Source: Vitellaria paradoxa
Taxonomy: Eukaryota > Streptophyta > Magnoliopsida > Ericales > Sapotaceae
Direction of reading: 5' to 3'
NCBI GenBank assembly: GCA_019916065.1
Contig: CM034236.1
Location: forward strand, 25,368,358-25,432,357
Length of the DNA stretch: 64,000 bases
Below the pieces are notes generated by a model. It had not been told where the DNA came from and did no database searches. It saw nothing but the letters and a program-made list of their open reading frames with translations. Made by a program: the position numbers and the translations under genes. Position 1 is the stretch's first letter. Every line of letters starts with the position of its first letter. Shown here one piece after another: positions 12,105 to 23,179 of this stretch.

Positions 12105-12527
12105 AAACCCTAAACCCTAATTTAATTTCCCTTGCAAGCTGCCCACTCTGATACCAATCCTACACAGTCGGAAGCAGGATCACAATTGAACAAGAAAATG
12201 ACCAAGAAAGTTTGGAAGCATAGGAAGTGTGGATTGCATTAGATAAGCAGTGAAAGTCCATGAGTCAAACATAAATAGAATGGTATATTCCTCACAAGTA
12301 TGGTTTTGCACTCGATAGACCATCTGGTAGTGCAGGGTAGTAGCGATTCTGGAATCAACTTGTCTGCGCCTCTGTCTGCACCACCAAAATGGCTAGATAT
12401 TTTAAGTGAAAATCTTTTCAAAGGTCTTATAAGCTGAAGAAGTCTCACTAAGAAAGTTAGGAAGCAACTTCTAAGACAAAAATAATAGAACTACGGACAA
12501 TGAAGAAGGAATATAACTTAAACACAG
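12105..12527 (-). mobile_element. Inserted fragment of another LTR retrotransposon with an initiator-Met-tRNA primer site
   Basis: Replaces part of the GGTCC hairpin region of the LTR of A. On the minus strand it reads as an LTR end followed by TTGGTATCAGAG (about 12147-12158), the primer site complementary to initiator tRNA-Met used by copia elements and chromoviruses, and about 40 bp of leader. CTTATAAGACC near 12425 is a possible TATA box. A short AAACCCTAAACCCTAA run lies at the junction (12105-12120). No coding sequence is retained. Confidence 0.6.
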
Positions 12528-12921
12528 ACCACAGCAGGTAGCATGCACGAGAAATTAAGTTAGGCTTTAGGTTTACGCTATATATATTGTTGTTCTTTTA
12601 GCTGTTAAGAGGGGGTTTTTTCTTCTTTATATTTTTCAAATTTAGTTTTTCATTAGTATAGGTTAGTTTAGACAGATTTTTTGGCTTCGTTTTAAGGATT
12701 CAAGTTTGTGAATATTTCAACGTACTGTAAGTTTGTTTTGCATATCATTAATGGAGTTCATTTTCTTTTCACTTTCTCTGTTTATTTACTGTTTTATTAT
12801 TTCATCCATGCTAGGCTAGAATTTTATTACTAATTCAACCCATCAATGATGGGTGGATCTTTATTTAAATGTTGGATGTGATCGAATCCAAGCATGCAAC
12901 GTAAAAGTTGCATGTTAAGGT

Positions 12922-14428
12922 TGACCGACCCTAAAAAGTGTTTCGGGTTCTACCTCTTAAGTGCAAGAGGGCAGTCGTAGTTTTAAAACTCGGTGAGTCC
13001 GAGGTCGAATCCACAGGGAGGGCTTTGTTAAAAGTTCTAGACTTGTTCTCTTAATTAGTAGGTGAACCTAAATTAATTTAAACTAATTTTTTAGCAACTC
13101 AAACTTTTGTTTTAGATTCTAAATGAAAGAAATTCAATTTAATTTAAAAATGCAAACAAAGCATCTACTCTAAATTCTAAAGCGAATAAATCAACTCATA
13201 AATTAAATTAAATAACAAGCACAATACTAAAAAGGTTCTTGATCCAACTTTCAAGTCCGGGTAGTCCACTACTTTACCTTGGGATGTTTTTATTCAAAAC
13301 TAGATTAGGGTTTAATTCGAAAAGTGTTAAGAATATTTTAATCAAAGGTCAGTACCAGTGATCTCACGTGGATATGGTTAAAGACCTTTGTTTCCGAAAG
13401 TTTTTCAAACAAACGAAACTAGAAATGAATTCGAAACCTATTTTTAACCTTATTCGAAAGTATGTAAACGGTTATATTCGAAAACCCATACCAGTGACTT
13501 CAAATGAGTGTGGTTAAAGATTTTCGATTTCGAATGTTTTCAAAACAAGTTGAAAATAGATTTTAACACTGTAGATCCTTACGCATGAGCTCTCACAACC
13601 CATGCGAAGGGTCTACTAACACCCTAAGATTTTTTGTGAACTACCCATTCTTGATTCGTTGAATCAAGAACTAGGGTTTTACGCTAAAACTACTTTAAGC
13701 ATCTTAAAAACAATAAAATAGCATTCAATCATACGAAAAGAGAATTGAAACAAGCAAAACATGATATTACGAAACAAATCGAAATAAAACAAAATAGATT
13801 AAAGTGCAACTTACAACGTAAAGTGAATATAAAAGACGAGGTGAAGAATCACTACAAAGACAACGATGAAAGCTCCAACGAAAACCATGAATCCACGCAT
13901 CCAAGTTCAAAAACTAATCTTAAAACTATCAAAATTCTATTCTAACTCTCAATTGAAAGTGCAAAATCAAAAAGGGCTTCCCCCCTTTCTTGGCCGTCCA
14001 ATAGCTCCCTTTATATATGCCAAGAAACCATAGAAGAGGAGCTTTTACGTGGCTATTGTAAATCACGGGTGGTCCCGACCATCTGGAGAGGGGGTCGGGA
14101 CCGTCTGAAGTTTTGAACTTTCTGTGGTCCCAACCGTCTGGGTGACGGTGGGGACCGTCTAGTTTTTCCTTCTTTGCTTTCTTTCCTTCTCTTGGTTGGG
14201 TCTTTGGGCTAGTCTTTTCCATCGAAGATGAGGTTCGAACCATGACTTTTTCTGTCTTCTTGGCCCTCTCCATAGCTATAAACTTCGACATCCTTGCCCT
14301 TTTTCCTACAAATAAAATAATAAAAGTATAAGTAACACCATAACACTAAAACTTCAACTTTACTTATTTTAATGTATGAATAAGTGTTGAGTTAGGAAGT
14401 TTGTAATTACACTTTTCAAGTGTAATCA
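12922..14428 (-). mobile_element. Solo LTR, family X (GGTCCCGACC subfamily)
   Basis: A 1507-bp LTR bounded by TGACCG and TAATCA on the plus strand and by a perfect 5-bp duplication AAGGT (12917-12921 and 14429-14433). With no internal region it is the product of LTR-LTR recombination. It retains the family features: an antisense GGTGAGTCCGAGGTCGAATC block near 12993, two U5 hairpins (13344-13391 and 13479-13526), the CATGCGAAGGGTCTAC hairpin half (about 13605) and the GGTCCCGACC/GGTCGGGACC stem (14071-14102). Confidence 0.95.
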
Positions 14429-15208
14429 AAGGTTCTTATTCTCTTAATCTATTTTCTAATGCTTTCAAAACCTTCGAAAACTTGTGTAGTTGATCATATT
14501 TCCTTTAAATCACTGGTAACTATAGAAGATTATAACTTTCTTAATACTTTGAAAACAAACGAAATAGATTTAGATATGTTTTTTGCTTTCTTTCTCTTTT
14601 GATTTTCAAAGTCTTCGATAACATGTAACCTCGATCATATTTTGTTGAAATCCCTCATGACGTTACACGATTAAAACTTTCTTTACATTTTGAAATCAAA
14701 GAAAAGAGATTTGGACCAAAGAATGTTTTTAAGATGATATCTTTTTGATTTTGTTTATCCTAAATATGATTTTAAAACTATGCTTGGAAATTAAAGCTTT
14801 CACGATGAAATCTTTCCGATTTACTTTTTCTAAACGTGAGCTGTAAACCGAGATAATAATCACATCCAAATATGAGAATACGGTATTCACCCAGATTGGT
14901 AGGTTGGATCAAGATCTTAAATTATCTTGAATGCGTAGTGTTATTGCTTTCATTCTAGTTTAATTTAATTACTGAATTTAGTTTATTTATTTCAAAGATA
15001 GAAAATAAAAAATTTTCAAAACCCAAAATCAAATTTTCTTTTACTGTTTTTAAAACGAAACCAGTAGATAGAAGAACTTAGAAAATCCTACTGTTTAATC
15101 TCAAGGTTCCATGTGGATTTGACTTGGGCCTCACCGAGTTAAAACTACACCGTACACCCTTGCACTTGGGGTTAGTTTAGACGCACTATTTAGATGCGGT
15201 CAAGTTTT

Positions 15209-15226
15209 TAGCACCGTTGCCTGGGA
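15209..15226 (+). promoter_or_regulatory. Primer binding site of element A (decayed)
   Basis: TAGCACCGTTGCCTGGGA, seven bases after the LTR end, compared with TGGCGCCGTTGCCGGGGA, the tRNA-Asp complement typical of Athila elements. Two of the changes are G to A, as expected from deamination of methylated cytosines on the other strand. Confidence 0.85.
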
Positions 15227-15308
15227 ACTTAGTTTTGATTCATTAGGATAACTTTAAGTTACTCTTCTACTGTTTCCCTTAAAATAAAAAAAAAAGAGAG
15301 TCTTGAAC

Positions 15309-16953
15309 ATGAATTGTTTTTCTTATAATTCTAGTTCACCAGGTACCACTCACCCACTCATTGGTTATTTAGGCAGCATTTATGGAATTGATTTTTGTCT
15401 GAAAACCTTCTCTATGCTACTAAATTTCTTAGGTTTGAGCGTGAGGACCCTAGGCTTCATTTAGAATATTTTGAGTCAATTTGTTTCTATTGCATGAATG
15501 GTTATATGGATGACACTTTTAAGTATCATTTTTTCCCGTTATCATTATGCGGAGTGGCTGATAATTGGTGTTGTGCTGCCACTTGCTATATTAGTACTTG
15601 GGAAGAGCTACAAAATGATTTTATCAGAACTTTTATCCTCAAATTTCAAAACTTCGACCTCCAGTTTCAACTTGAAAAATTTTCTCAAAATTATGGAGAA
15701 GAAATTTATCATTGTTCGGAGAGATTTAAAAATTTATTAAACAGTTACCCAAATTTTAATATTGAGTTATGGCTCATCATTTGATTTATCTATAATGGTT
15801 TATTTTTGGAGATGCACCACACTCTTGAGGAGCTCTCCAGTGGTAAGTTCCTTGACTTTACTTCGGAGTCGGCATGGGACTTTCTTGAGTCACTCTGCGA
15901 GCATACTCAACATAAGGAAGAAATTAACTTAAAAGTCAATTCTAGTGCACATGAGACTTACACACATATTGACTCTACATTAAATGATAGATTATTTGAG
16001 TCCACAACATGTCCTTATGTCCGTCCACTCACCGAAGCTGAAATTGTTAAATCTAGGGCCTTTTTGTTTCTTGCATGAGAAAATCCTAATTCAAAAACTT
16101 AGACTTTGAGTGGAGCAACTATTCTGACAATGGTTGGGACATTGAAGGGAATGATCCCTTTGACTCATTCCTACCAGACACTAACATGCACCAGACTTCA
16201 TTTGTTGAGAGTTCAGAGGACATGCCAACTAATACCACTATAGAGCTTGAAGCTCATTGCACCCTGACAACTCAGGTGACCTTGGAAAGTCTTAATACTC
16301 ATTCTGAGAGCTTTAATGGCATCGGTTCAGGGAGCATATTGTTGAGCCGATCATGTTCTACTACACCACTCACTAAGACCACTTCTGATATATCTTTTTC
16401 TATTAGGGCTAGTGCACTTGATGATTTACTTGTTGAGACCCTTACATTTGAGTGGAAGTATGATTCCAGTTATGGTTGGGTTCCTACTTCAATTCTCGAG
16501 GACTTTCATGAGAGTGAATTTTCTTTATCATCCTTTGAGAGTTTGACAGACAGGCCAGAGAATGAGAGTGGTGCACACCTCTCCTCTTTTGCCTTCACCC
16601 CAATTGAGAATCCTACTAAGGGAACTGATATGCTTTCACTAAAATTGACCACACATTTACGGAAGTGGTGGAGACCAAAGAGGTAATTTGCATTGATTTT
16701 TTAGGTGTCGAGGGGATACTAGAGAACACACAACCACATTCCATGTTCACATATGCAAATAACTTTGGGCCATATTTGGGATTCAAAGATCCCCACAAAG
16801 CCATGCATTCTCCAGCATTCTCTACACTAGGAGCACACTCATTCTCAGTATCTCTTGGACCCAAGGAGAATATTTCATTCCTAAAACCATTTGGTGAGAC
16901 TTGGGAGAGATTAAGAGTTGGACAGTATATTTTTACATTAACCCTTGTATATT
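15309..16953 (+). pseudogene. Athila-like gag with long C-terminal extension (element A copy)
   Basis: Start ATG 15309 matches the start of the E copy (both reach YLGSIYGI about 26 residues in). The N-terminal 230 residues resemble Athila gag: FEREDPRLHLEYFESICFY, FFPLSLCGVADNW, TWEELQNDFI, SERFKNLL, FLDFTSESAWDFLE. The C-terminal extension has VESLCEQTQ-like, VRPLTEAEIVKSRAF, LEDMPTNTTIELEAH-like and SYGWVPTSI blocks and ends with VICIDFLGVEGILEN and GPKENISFLKPFGE. There is no zinc knuckle. Frameshifts or stops lie near 15400, 15782, 16076-16100 and 16640. Compared with D and E, this copy lacks the segment between the AWDFLE and CEHTQHKEE blocks (about 100 residues). Confidence 0.85.
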
Positions 16954-16969
16954 AGTAGATTAGATTTTA

Positions 16970-19245
16970 TTTATTCATTTTTGTTATCTTTTTACCTAGA
17001 TTAAATTTAATTTTCTTTTATATGTTTATTCTAACAATTTCTCTTATAGAAGTTTTATCTTTCTTTTAGTACAGTTTGATTTAAAGGAATAAATTGCTTG
17101 AGTTCTTTTATTTTCTTCAAATAAGGATGCCTTGAGGTAACATCCTTCATTTCTCTTTTATTTAATTTTGCACTTCGAAATTGGTACTTTACATTTATAA
17201 TTGCTGTTGTTGGGAGTACTGTAGAATCTAAATTTGGGGGATGTATTGGGTGATGCCTTAAGTGGCTTGAATAATAGGTGCATGCTTGGTTTATTTTGTG
17301 CTTTGTTCTTACTTGTGCCATTTGTGGTTATTGTTTCATGCTCATCATCATGCTTACTTTGCACACTACCAACCCACATATCCTTTATGGTTCTCATATT
17401 GAGGACAATGTGAATTTTAAGTTGAGGGGAGGGTTAGCATGATGACCTTTTGTGCCAAAATTGCAAAATTTAAAAATTTTTGAGCTTCCTTAAGCTAGAA
17501 TACATGAATTTAGCACATTTGTACATGCATGTTAGCCCTTTTTGGTTTGGTTGATTGTGGAATTGAGTGGGAGAGTGATAAATGAGTCTTGTTTAAGCTT
17601 TAATAGGAAACTTAGTTGAATCTGAGTGTATAATGACCCTGTGCATTTTTGACTATCATGGAGAAAAGCTTATGTGCTTAGGAGTAGATTTTGTTTAATA
17701 TTGGTTAATTGAGCATTCTTGGACTAGGTGGAGACTTATACCCCTAATGATGAGCTTTTAAGCCTATTATTCTTTTCTTGAGGGTTGCACATAATCACAG
17801 CTCTTTTATTCTTCACTTTGGTTTTCAATGCACCAATTGCATCATACACACTTTCATAAGTTTCACTTAGCACATTATGAGTTGTTGCAAGCTTTCAATA
17901 TGATGCTAGGCCATCTTTGCTATTATTGGGCCTTCTTGTCCTTCTTTGGTTATGAATTACCCTAGAAGCCAACCTGAAACCTTGTAATAAAGTGTGTGAT
18001 ATATATATATATATATATATATTTTGGTTCCCACCTTATATTATCCCTTAACCTTATTCACACACTTTAAGTCTTACCATTTTTTGGGTTATAAAAGTGC
18101 CTTAATGTTAATGATATGAACGGCGGTTGGGAATGAAAACTTTTGAGAGCATATTGAGAGGAAATATTGGATAGAGAATTCAACTGATGTATATTTCATT
18201 ATTTCAAAAACATAAAAAATAAAAAATAAAAAATAAAAAATAAAAAATAAAAAAGCAAAAAGAGAAAAGAAAAAAGAGAAAAGGAGAAAAATGAAAAGAA
18301 AATTTATTATTCCTTTTGTTTGTGAAATTATAGGATTGGTACATTATTTGCAATATTTGCAGTTGTCCCAAAGGTAGTATTTAGTGTAAATAGGCTTCTT
18401 GTTAGGATTCTTGTTGGGGTTTGGAGAGGAAATGGGTATTTTGAGACTTGTGCGCACTTGAGCATCTTTATCCTAAGACATGTGCTTTGATTTCCATATC
18501 TTCCATTATTAACCATTACCCTTGACCAAGTTACAACCAAATAAAGACCTAGTGGATTCTAAGCAAGCAACTCTTGTATTGTGCATGTAACGATCTTAGG
18601 TAGGTTGTGTGGTGTGATCTATTGCACATGCATTGGAACATGGTTATGAGCTGCCCACATTGAATTTCATTTTAGTTCACTTACTTATTTGTGGGGTTAT
18701 GTGCAACTAGGATAGCATCATATGCTAATAGGTATGTGTGAACCCTTGATGAGTGAATTCTATTCTACAAGTGGTACCCTGTGAGTTTTTGAAGTCAAAA
18801 CCTAGTTTCGTTTATGCTCTTGCGACCTCGTTGAATGAATGAAACAATTTTGTATACATGATCTTTCTACTTTGATAGTCCATGCATTTATGCTTAGCAC
18901 TTGGGAATTACACATGATATTTGGGTTTTGTGACTTGTTGGGCTTGAGCTTGATTCAATTTTGATCCTAATCACTTTTTGACACCTTGAGACCATACCAT
19001 AAATGTTTGTGTGTAGCATCGCTGTAAACCCTCACGAGACCTTACTGGTCCACTAGGGGAAACCTAGGGGTTTAAAGGGCTTGTCTCACACAATAAGTGT
19101 GGCCATGTGTCTCCTATGAAAATTGACCTCCCTTTTTGTTTGAGTTTTTACTTATATTTGTTTTTGAATAAGTTGAGAATGCTTGGTTTATACCATTTAG
19201 TCCTAAGATTTGAATTCTTTTCATTACTGGGGACTAGCAATAGGT
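16970..19245 (+). other. 3' non-coding module of element A
   Basis: About 2.3 kb between gag and the polypurine tract. Landmarks shared with D, E, B and partly Y are GATGTATTGGGTGATGCC (17238), GAGGACAATGTGAATTTTAA (17401), CTTGGACTAGGTGGAGAC (about 17718), a (TA)n run (18001-18022), an A-rich tract (about 18205-18290), AAAGACCTAGTGGATTCTAA (18543) and CTCACGAGACCTTACT (19031). Only the short landmark around GAGGACAATGT is familiar to me from Athila 3' regions. No conserved ORF. Confidence 0.8.
18001..18290 (+). repeat. (TA)n microsatellite and A-rich tract of the 3' module
   Basis: (TA)n at 18001-18022 and an AAAAAT-repeat/A-rich tract at about 18205-18290. Equivalent tracts lie at 25733-25837 and 26036-26060 (B), 31366-31460 (D), 34150-34255 (E) and 54812-54837 (Y), always A-rich in the sense strand. 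Confidence 0.85.
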
Positions 19246-19258
19246 AAGTTGGGGGTTG
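19246..19258 (+). promoter_or_regulatory. Polypurine tract of element A
   Basis: AAGTTGGGGGTTG directly before the TG of the 3' LTR; primes plus-strand DNA synthesis in LTR elements. It matches AAGTTGGGGGGTG in D and E. Confidence 0.85.
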
Positions 19259-19950
19259 TGATTACACTTGAAAAGTATAATCATAAACCTTGATTTTTAT
19301 GCTAATTCTGATAATTTATGTTCTAATATGTTTGTCTCAGTTTAATTTTGTTTATTTATGTTACTTTATTCATTTATACATGTTTTAGTAGAAAATACAC
19401 CAAAATAGCTTGTTAGAACGAGATAGATGCACAATTTTGACATAGGAGGAGTTCCAGAATTTAAAAATGGTCTTCAAAAAAGTTGCAGTGGACACCCCAA
19501 GCTTCTCAGAAAGCTATCATAGGACAAAATTGGAGTTCGTTTGGGCCTTAAAAGATTGCTTAAATTTCAAGGCTAGAAAGCTAGACAAATCCTAATCACC
19601 ATAGGATTTAGGGCATATCTTGAGTTTTTGAGATCTAATTGAGGTGATCCAAAAGCCCAAAGTCAACAACACATTCTTAGCTACAATTTTCATGAAGAGT
19701 CCAAGTCTGAAGGAAGTCTCCATCTACCCCAAAATCAGCTTACAAGGTTGCACAATTCAGAGTTCTTTGGATGATTCAGCACGACACCCTGTCAGTATTT
19801 TGGCCATATCCTTTTGCTCACAACTCTGATTGATGCAATTCTTTTTGGGTTGGAAAAAAGACTCAAAGGGATATAACTTTCATGTTGTAACCAAAGATTG
19901 ATTCTATGGTCCGACATCCTTTCAGGTGGTCCGGACCACAGCGGGCATCA
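19259..19950 (+). repeat. Truncated 3' LTR of element A
   Basis: The first about 690 bp match 11523-12090 and continue into GGTGGTCCGGACCACAG (about 19925-19941). The LTR then stops abruptly and runs into integrase coding sequence, without the remaining 1 kb and without a target duplication. This is a deletion or recombination junction. Confidence 0.85.
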
Positions 19951-20982
19951 TTTTATTGGCCTTCTTTGTTTAAAGACGTGCATCATTTTTGCACCGCAAG
20001 CGATAGATGTCAACGCTTGGGAAGTTTAACACGTAGAAACATGATGCCCTTATCCCCTATTCTTGTTTTAAAAGTCTTTGACTATTGGGGAATAGATTTC
20101 ATGGGTCCTTTCCCAATTTCACAAAGATATGAATACATCTTAGTTGGGGTTGATTATGTTTCCAAATGGGTCGAAGCAATTGCCGCTAGAAATAATGATC
20201 ATAACGTCGTGCTTAAATTCCTCCATGAGAACATATTCTCGCGTTTTGGAGTGCCAAGAGCAATTATTAGCGATGGGAGAAAACATTTCTGCAATCAGCC
20301 TGTGGGTACACTATTACTCAAATATGGAGTGGTCCATAAAGTTGGTACCTCTTACCACCCATAGATGAGTGGCCAAGTGGAACTTTCTAATAGGGAAATC
20401 AAATAAATCCTTGAGAAAATAGTTAACCCTAATCGCAAGGATTGGTTGCTACAATTGGTTGACTTTCTATGGGCATATCAAACAGCTTATAAAACAACCC
20501 TAGGGATGTCACTATATAGATTAGTTTATGGGAAGTCATGCCATTTACCTATTGAGTTAGAACATAAAGCATATTGGGCCATTAAACAATTCAACGCTAA
20601 TATTGATGAGGCCGGGCTTCACCGTAAACTTCAGATTATAGAAATGGAGGAATTAAGAAACGATGCTTATGAGAATGCTCGAATTTACAAGAACAAGATG
20701 AAGAAAGTACATGACCAACATATTTCGAGACGTTCTTTTCACGAGAGTCAAAAAGTACTTCTTTATCGATCATGACTTCATCTATTTCCTAGCAAATTGC
20801 AATCTAAGTGGTCTAGCCCATTTATTGTGAAACATGTTTCTGAACATGGAGCGGTTGAAATAGAAAATCTGAAAAATAAGAATAGGTTCAAAGTTAATGG
20901 GCATAGACTTAAACCTTATCTAGATAATTTCGTTGGTTCGATTGAAACATGGGATCTTTTAGATCCTCCACAGTATGAGTAA
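19951..20982 (+). pseudogene. Athila integrase, C-terminal two thirds (remnant R)
   Basis: Integrase would insert the cDNA copy into the genome. Visible are [14 protein letters not shown] with the second half of the HHCC finger, catalytic-core Asp in [12 protein letters not shown], second Asp in [12 protein letters not shown], Glu in SGQVELSNREIK, then the C-terminal [23 protein letters not shown] and [15 protein letters not shown] blocks, ending DPPQYE at 20982. Stops interrupt it at 20363 (TAG where CAG is expected), 20404 and 20773. The first codons of the longest frame (from 19906) come from the LTR of A, not from integrase. Confidence 0.9.
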
Positions 20983-21120
20983 TCCGAGATTAGCACGTTG
21001 TTGTAATTGTACCATATTTAGGGTTAGGATAGGTTTTGAGTTTTACCTTATTTTTAGAATTTTGATTTTGAGTTTAGTTCTTTTTTGGTTTTTCAAAACA
21101 AAACAAAAACAATGTTGAAG

Positions 21121-21387
21121 TATCCAATTCTATGGTTCGGACCACAGTGTGCATGTTGAGGAGTATTTTTAGGAGTGACCATTCTATGGTCCAGACGGTC
21201 CACGGGTGGTCCGGACCCTGCAACTCGGTTAAAAGGCTATTCGGCCACTTTAAACCTAAATTTCTCTCATTCAACTCCACTCTCTCTCAATCTTTCTCTA
21301 CATATTTGTGAATCCATTCAAGATTAGGCCTTCCCGACGTTCGTTGAGCAACATTCCACACAAATCTTGTCATCTAAGCAACTTAAG
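21121..21387 (+). promoter_or_regulatory. Putative internal promoter and leader for the env-like ORF (R)
   Basis: GGTTCGGACCACAG (about 21136) and GGTCCAGACGGTCC with GGTGGTCCGGACC (about 21190-21218) repeat the GGTCCGGACC element of family X LTRs. TTAAAAGGCTAT (21230) could serve as TATA box, followed by a CT-rich leader (21253-21300) and AAG|GTAAGA, a near-consensus splice donor at 21388. Promoter function is inferred. Confidence 0.45.
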
Positions 21388-21917
21388 GTAAGATTCTTCT
21401 CTACTTTGAGCCCTAGGTTGCTCTTTCTCAATTTTTCTTAGAACCCGAGCTTAATAGTCTCAAGGATTCCTAATTTCTGGCATGTTTGAATCCTATTTCG
21501 GATTTCAAACAATGGGCAGCTGGAAATTACTCATTTTTAGTGAATTTCTTCGCACCCCATCATCTTTCTCACTATGGGTCACAAATTGGGTTCGAGGGTT
21601 CAAAGAACCCCAAGGCTTTGGTTTGTCTTTGATTTATCTATTTTCAAAAGTTTCTTCTGCAATTAGTGTTAAGAGTTTCTTGTTCAGTTTGTTGTTTTGT
21701 GCAAGGGGACCCATCTATGGTGGATGTTGTATGGCCACCTAGATTATCAAATAGACCCATCTATGGTGGATGTTGTATGGCCACTTAGATTATTTCTATT
21801 CAACACAATCACTTTGGTTTCAATTTACATTTTTATTAATAGAATTGGGCCACTGAACTTGTGTGGACATCGAGGTTGCATAGTGATTAATTCAATATTC
21901 TCTTGGTATTTTTGTAG
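21388..21917 (+). other. Putative leader intron before the env-like ORF (R)
   Basis: AAG|GTAAGATTC donor at 21388 and TTTTTGTAG|CTACC acceptor ending at 21917, five bases before the ATG. Introns at the equivalent place are seen in B and Y. It includes an approximate 60-bp tandem repeat (copies at about 21711 and 21769, core CCCATCTATGGTGGATGTTG). Confidence 0.55.
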
Positions 21918-21922
21918 CTACC

Positions 21923-23022
21923 ATGGCCCCATGAGTCAAGAAAACTGCAAATAGAAAATTAGGGTCTAGCTCTTTTGATAGAAGTAGATTCCGGGGGAAA
22001 GATGTTGAGAGAAAGTATGATAAGACTTAGGGAAATAAACCAGTGGTTATTAAACATTTCTGGCAAATAGACCAATTTAGGTGTGAAGAGTTTATGTTAG
22101 AGCAGAACTTTGAGAGGTGACAATGACTCCGCATTGCTAGGTTTCACGCTTATTACATAATTGATTTAGTAAATGAATTTTTTGCCAACTTTAGAGAAGG
22201 GCCCATCATCAGGAGAAAGGTAGAGAAAGACTTACTAGTTGGGTTCGGGGGGCTGAGATTACACTTACACCTGAAGCTTTTGCTCATGTCTTTCAGTTAC
22301 CTTGAGTTTAGAACCAAGAATTCACCTACCCTACTGAGGGCACCCCACCATTCCCCATTGTGGTCTCAGAAGTTCTATTAGAAGACAAAGAATGGACTGG
22401 GGAATATAGAAAGCCGATGTCAATACTTAAAGATAAATATTGGGCACTTCATGCATTTTCATGCACAAACCTGTTGCTGCAAAACAGGAACTCAGATTGT
22501 ACTCCCCTTAGAGCTCGGTTGATTTTTGCTATTGGAACGGGGATGACTATTGATTTGCCCTCGTATATTTGGCACCAAGTGGCTTATACCTATGAGCATC
22601 TTGAAGCCCTAGCTGCCCTACCCTTCGGAAGAGCTCTCACAGAGATCTTTAGAAAAAAGAGGGCCCACATCACGGATGACATGCCCATAGCCTTATGACT
22701 ACAACCTTTTAACATCACATCTTATGTCAAATCTCGAGGCTTAATATTAAAGAAGAAAAGGAGGATAGAGGAGTCAAAGGAGGAAGGTGAACCATCCCAG
22801 GCCCTAGAAGAGCCAGAGGAGGATGAAGAGGAGGTTACTACTACAGAGTTAGCTGCTTAGATTGGAGTTTTGGCTGATCATCTTAGTCACATGGAGTGGA
22901 ATTGGGAAGATGATCACCAGCTCCTACTGCGCATTCACCAGACCCAACAAACTCAAGGTCACCTCTTGTAGAGCATTTTGGATTACATCTGAGAGTCTCA
23001 TCCACCTCCACCTCCTCAATGA
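21923..23022 (+). pseudogene. Env-like / Transposase_32 (putative plant transposon protein) ORF, remnant R
   Basis: Starts ATG 21923 (MAP, then a stop where B has Gln). Blocks shared with B are SSFDRSRF, KPVVIKHF, FRCEEFMLEQNFE, EFFANFREG, KDKYWALHAFSCTNLL, IDLPSYIWHQVAY, EHLEALAALPFGRALTEIFR and a C-terminal QTQGHLL region ending in a proline run before TGA at 23020. Several stops and frameshifts interrupt it. The family is the extra ORF behind integrase in Athila elements; its biochemical role is unknown. Confidence 0.8.
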
Positions 23023-23179
23023 TTGGATACATATCTATTTCTTTTCTTTTTGAGAGTTTAGGATTGAGTTTCATTGTTTCATTTGTTAATCCTAAAACTT
23101 TGTACCTAATTATAGTTAGTTTGGATTGATGTATAACTATTTTGACTATTTTAATTTGCTATTTTTCTTAATTGCTTTT

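Larger units (their letters stand above)
11523..15202 (+). repeat. 5' LTR of element A, interrupted
   Basis: Starts TTATTACGCTTGAAAAGTG (consensus TGATTACACTTGAAAAGTG) and ends GCGGTCA at 15202, just before the primer site. 11523-12090 matches the 3' LTR from 19259. Interruptions are a foreign fragment (about 12105-12527) and a solo LTR (12922-14428). The family landmark CCTCACCGAGTTAAAACTAC lies near the end (about 15130-15150). Confidence 0.87.
11523..19950 (+). mobile_element. Element A: gag-only Athila-like LTR retrotransposon
   Basis: 5' LTR 11523-15202 (interrupted twice), primer site 15209-15226, gag-like gene 15309 to about 16953, 3' non-coding module to 19245, polypurine tract 19246-19258, and a truncated 3' LTR from 19259. 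Without its insertions the 5' LTR is about 1745 bp, as in family X. There is no protease, RT or integrase between gag and 3' LTR, so the element is non-autonomous. It is old: gag carries several frameshifts and the first LTR dinucleotide is TT instead of TG. Confidence 0.88.
19951..23179 (+). mobile_element. Remnant R: 3' part of an Athila-type element of family X
   Basis: Begins inside the integrase zinc-finger region at the junction with the LTR of A, then holds the rest of integrase, a promoter-like leader with an intron, and the env-like (Transposase_32) ORF. It stops where the LTR of B begins at 23180. Protein order and sequence match element B. Confidence 0.87.

Noticed and set aside
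12105..12120. Telomere-like AAACCCTAAACCCTAA
   Set aside because: Only two units in AT-rich DNA at an insertion junction; too short to claim telomere origin.
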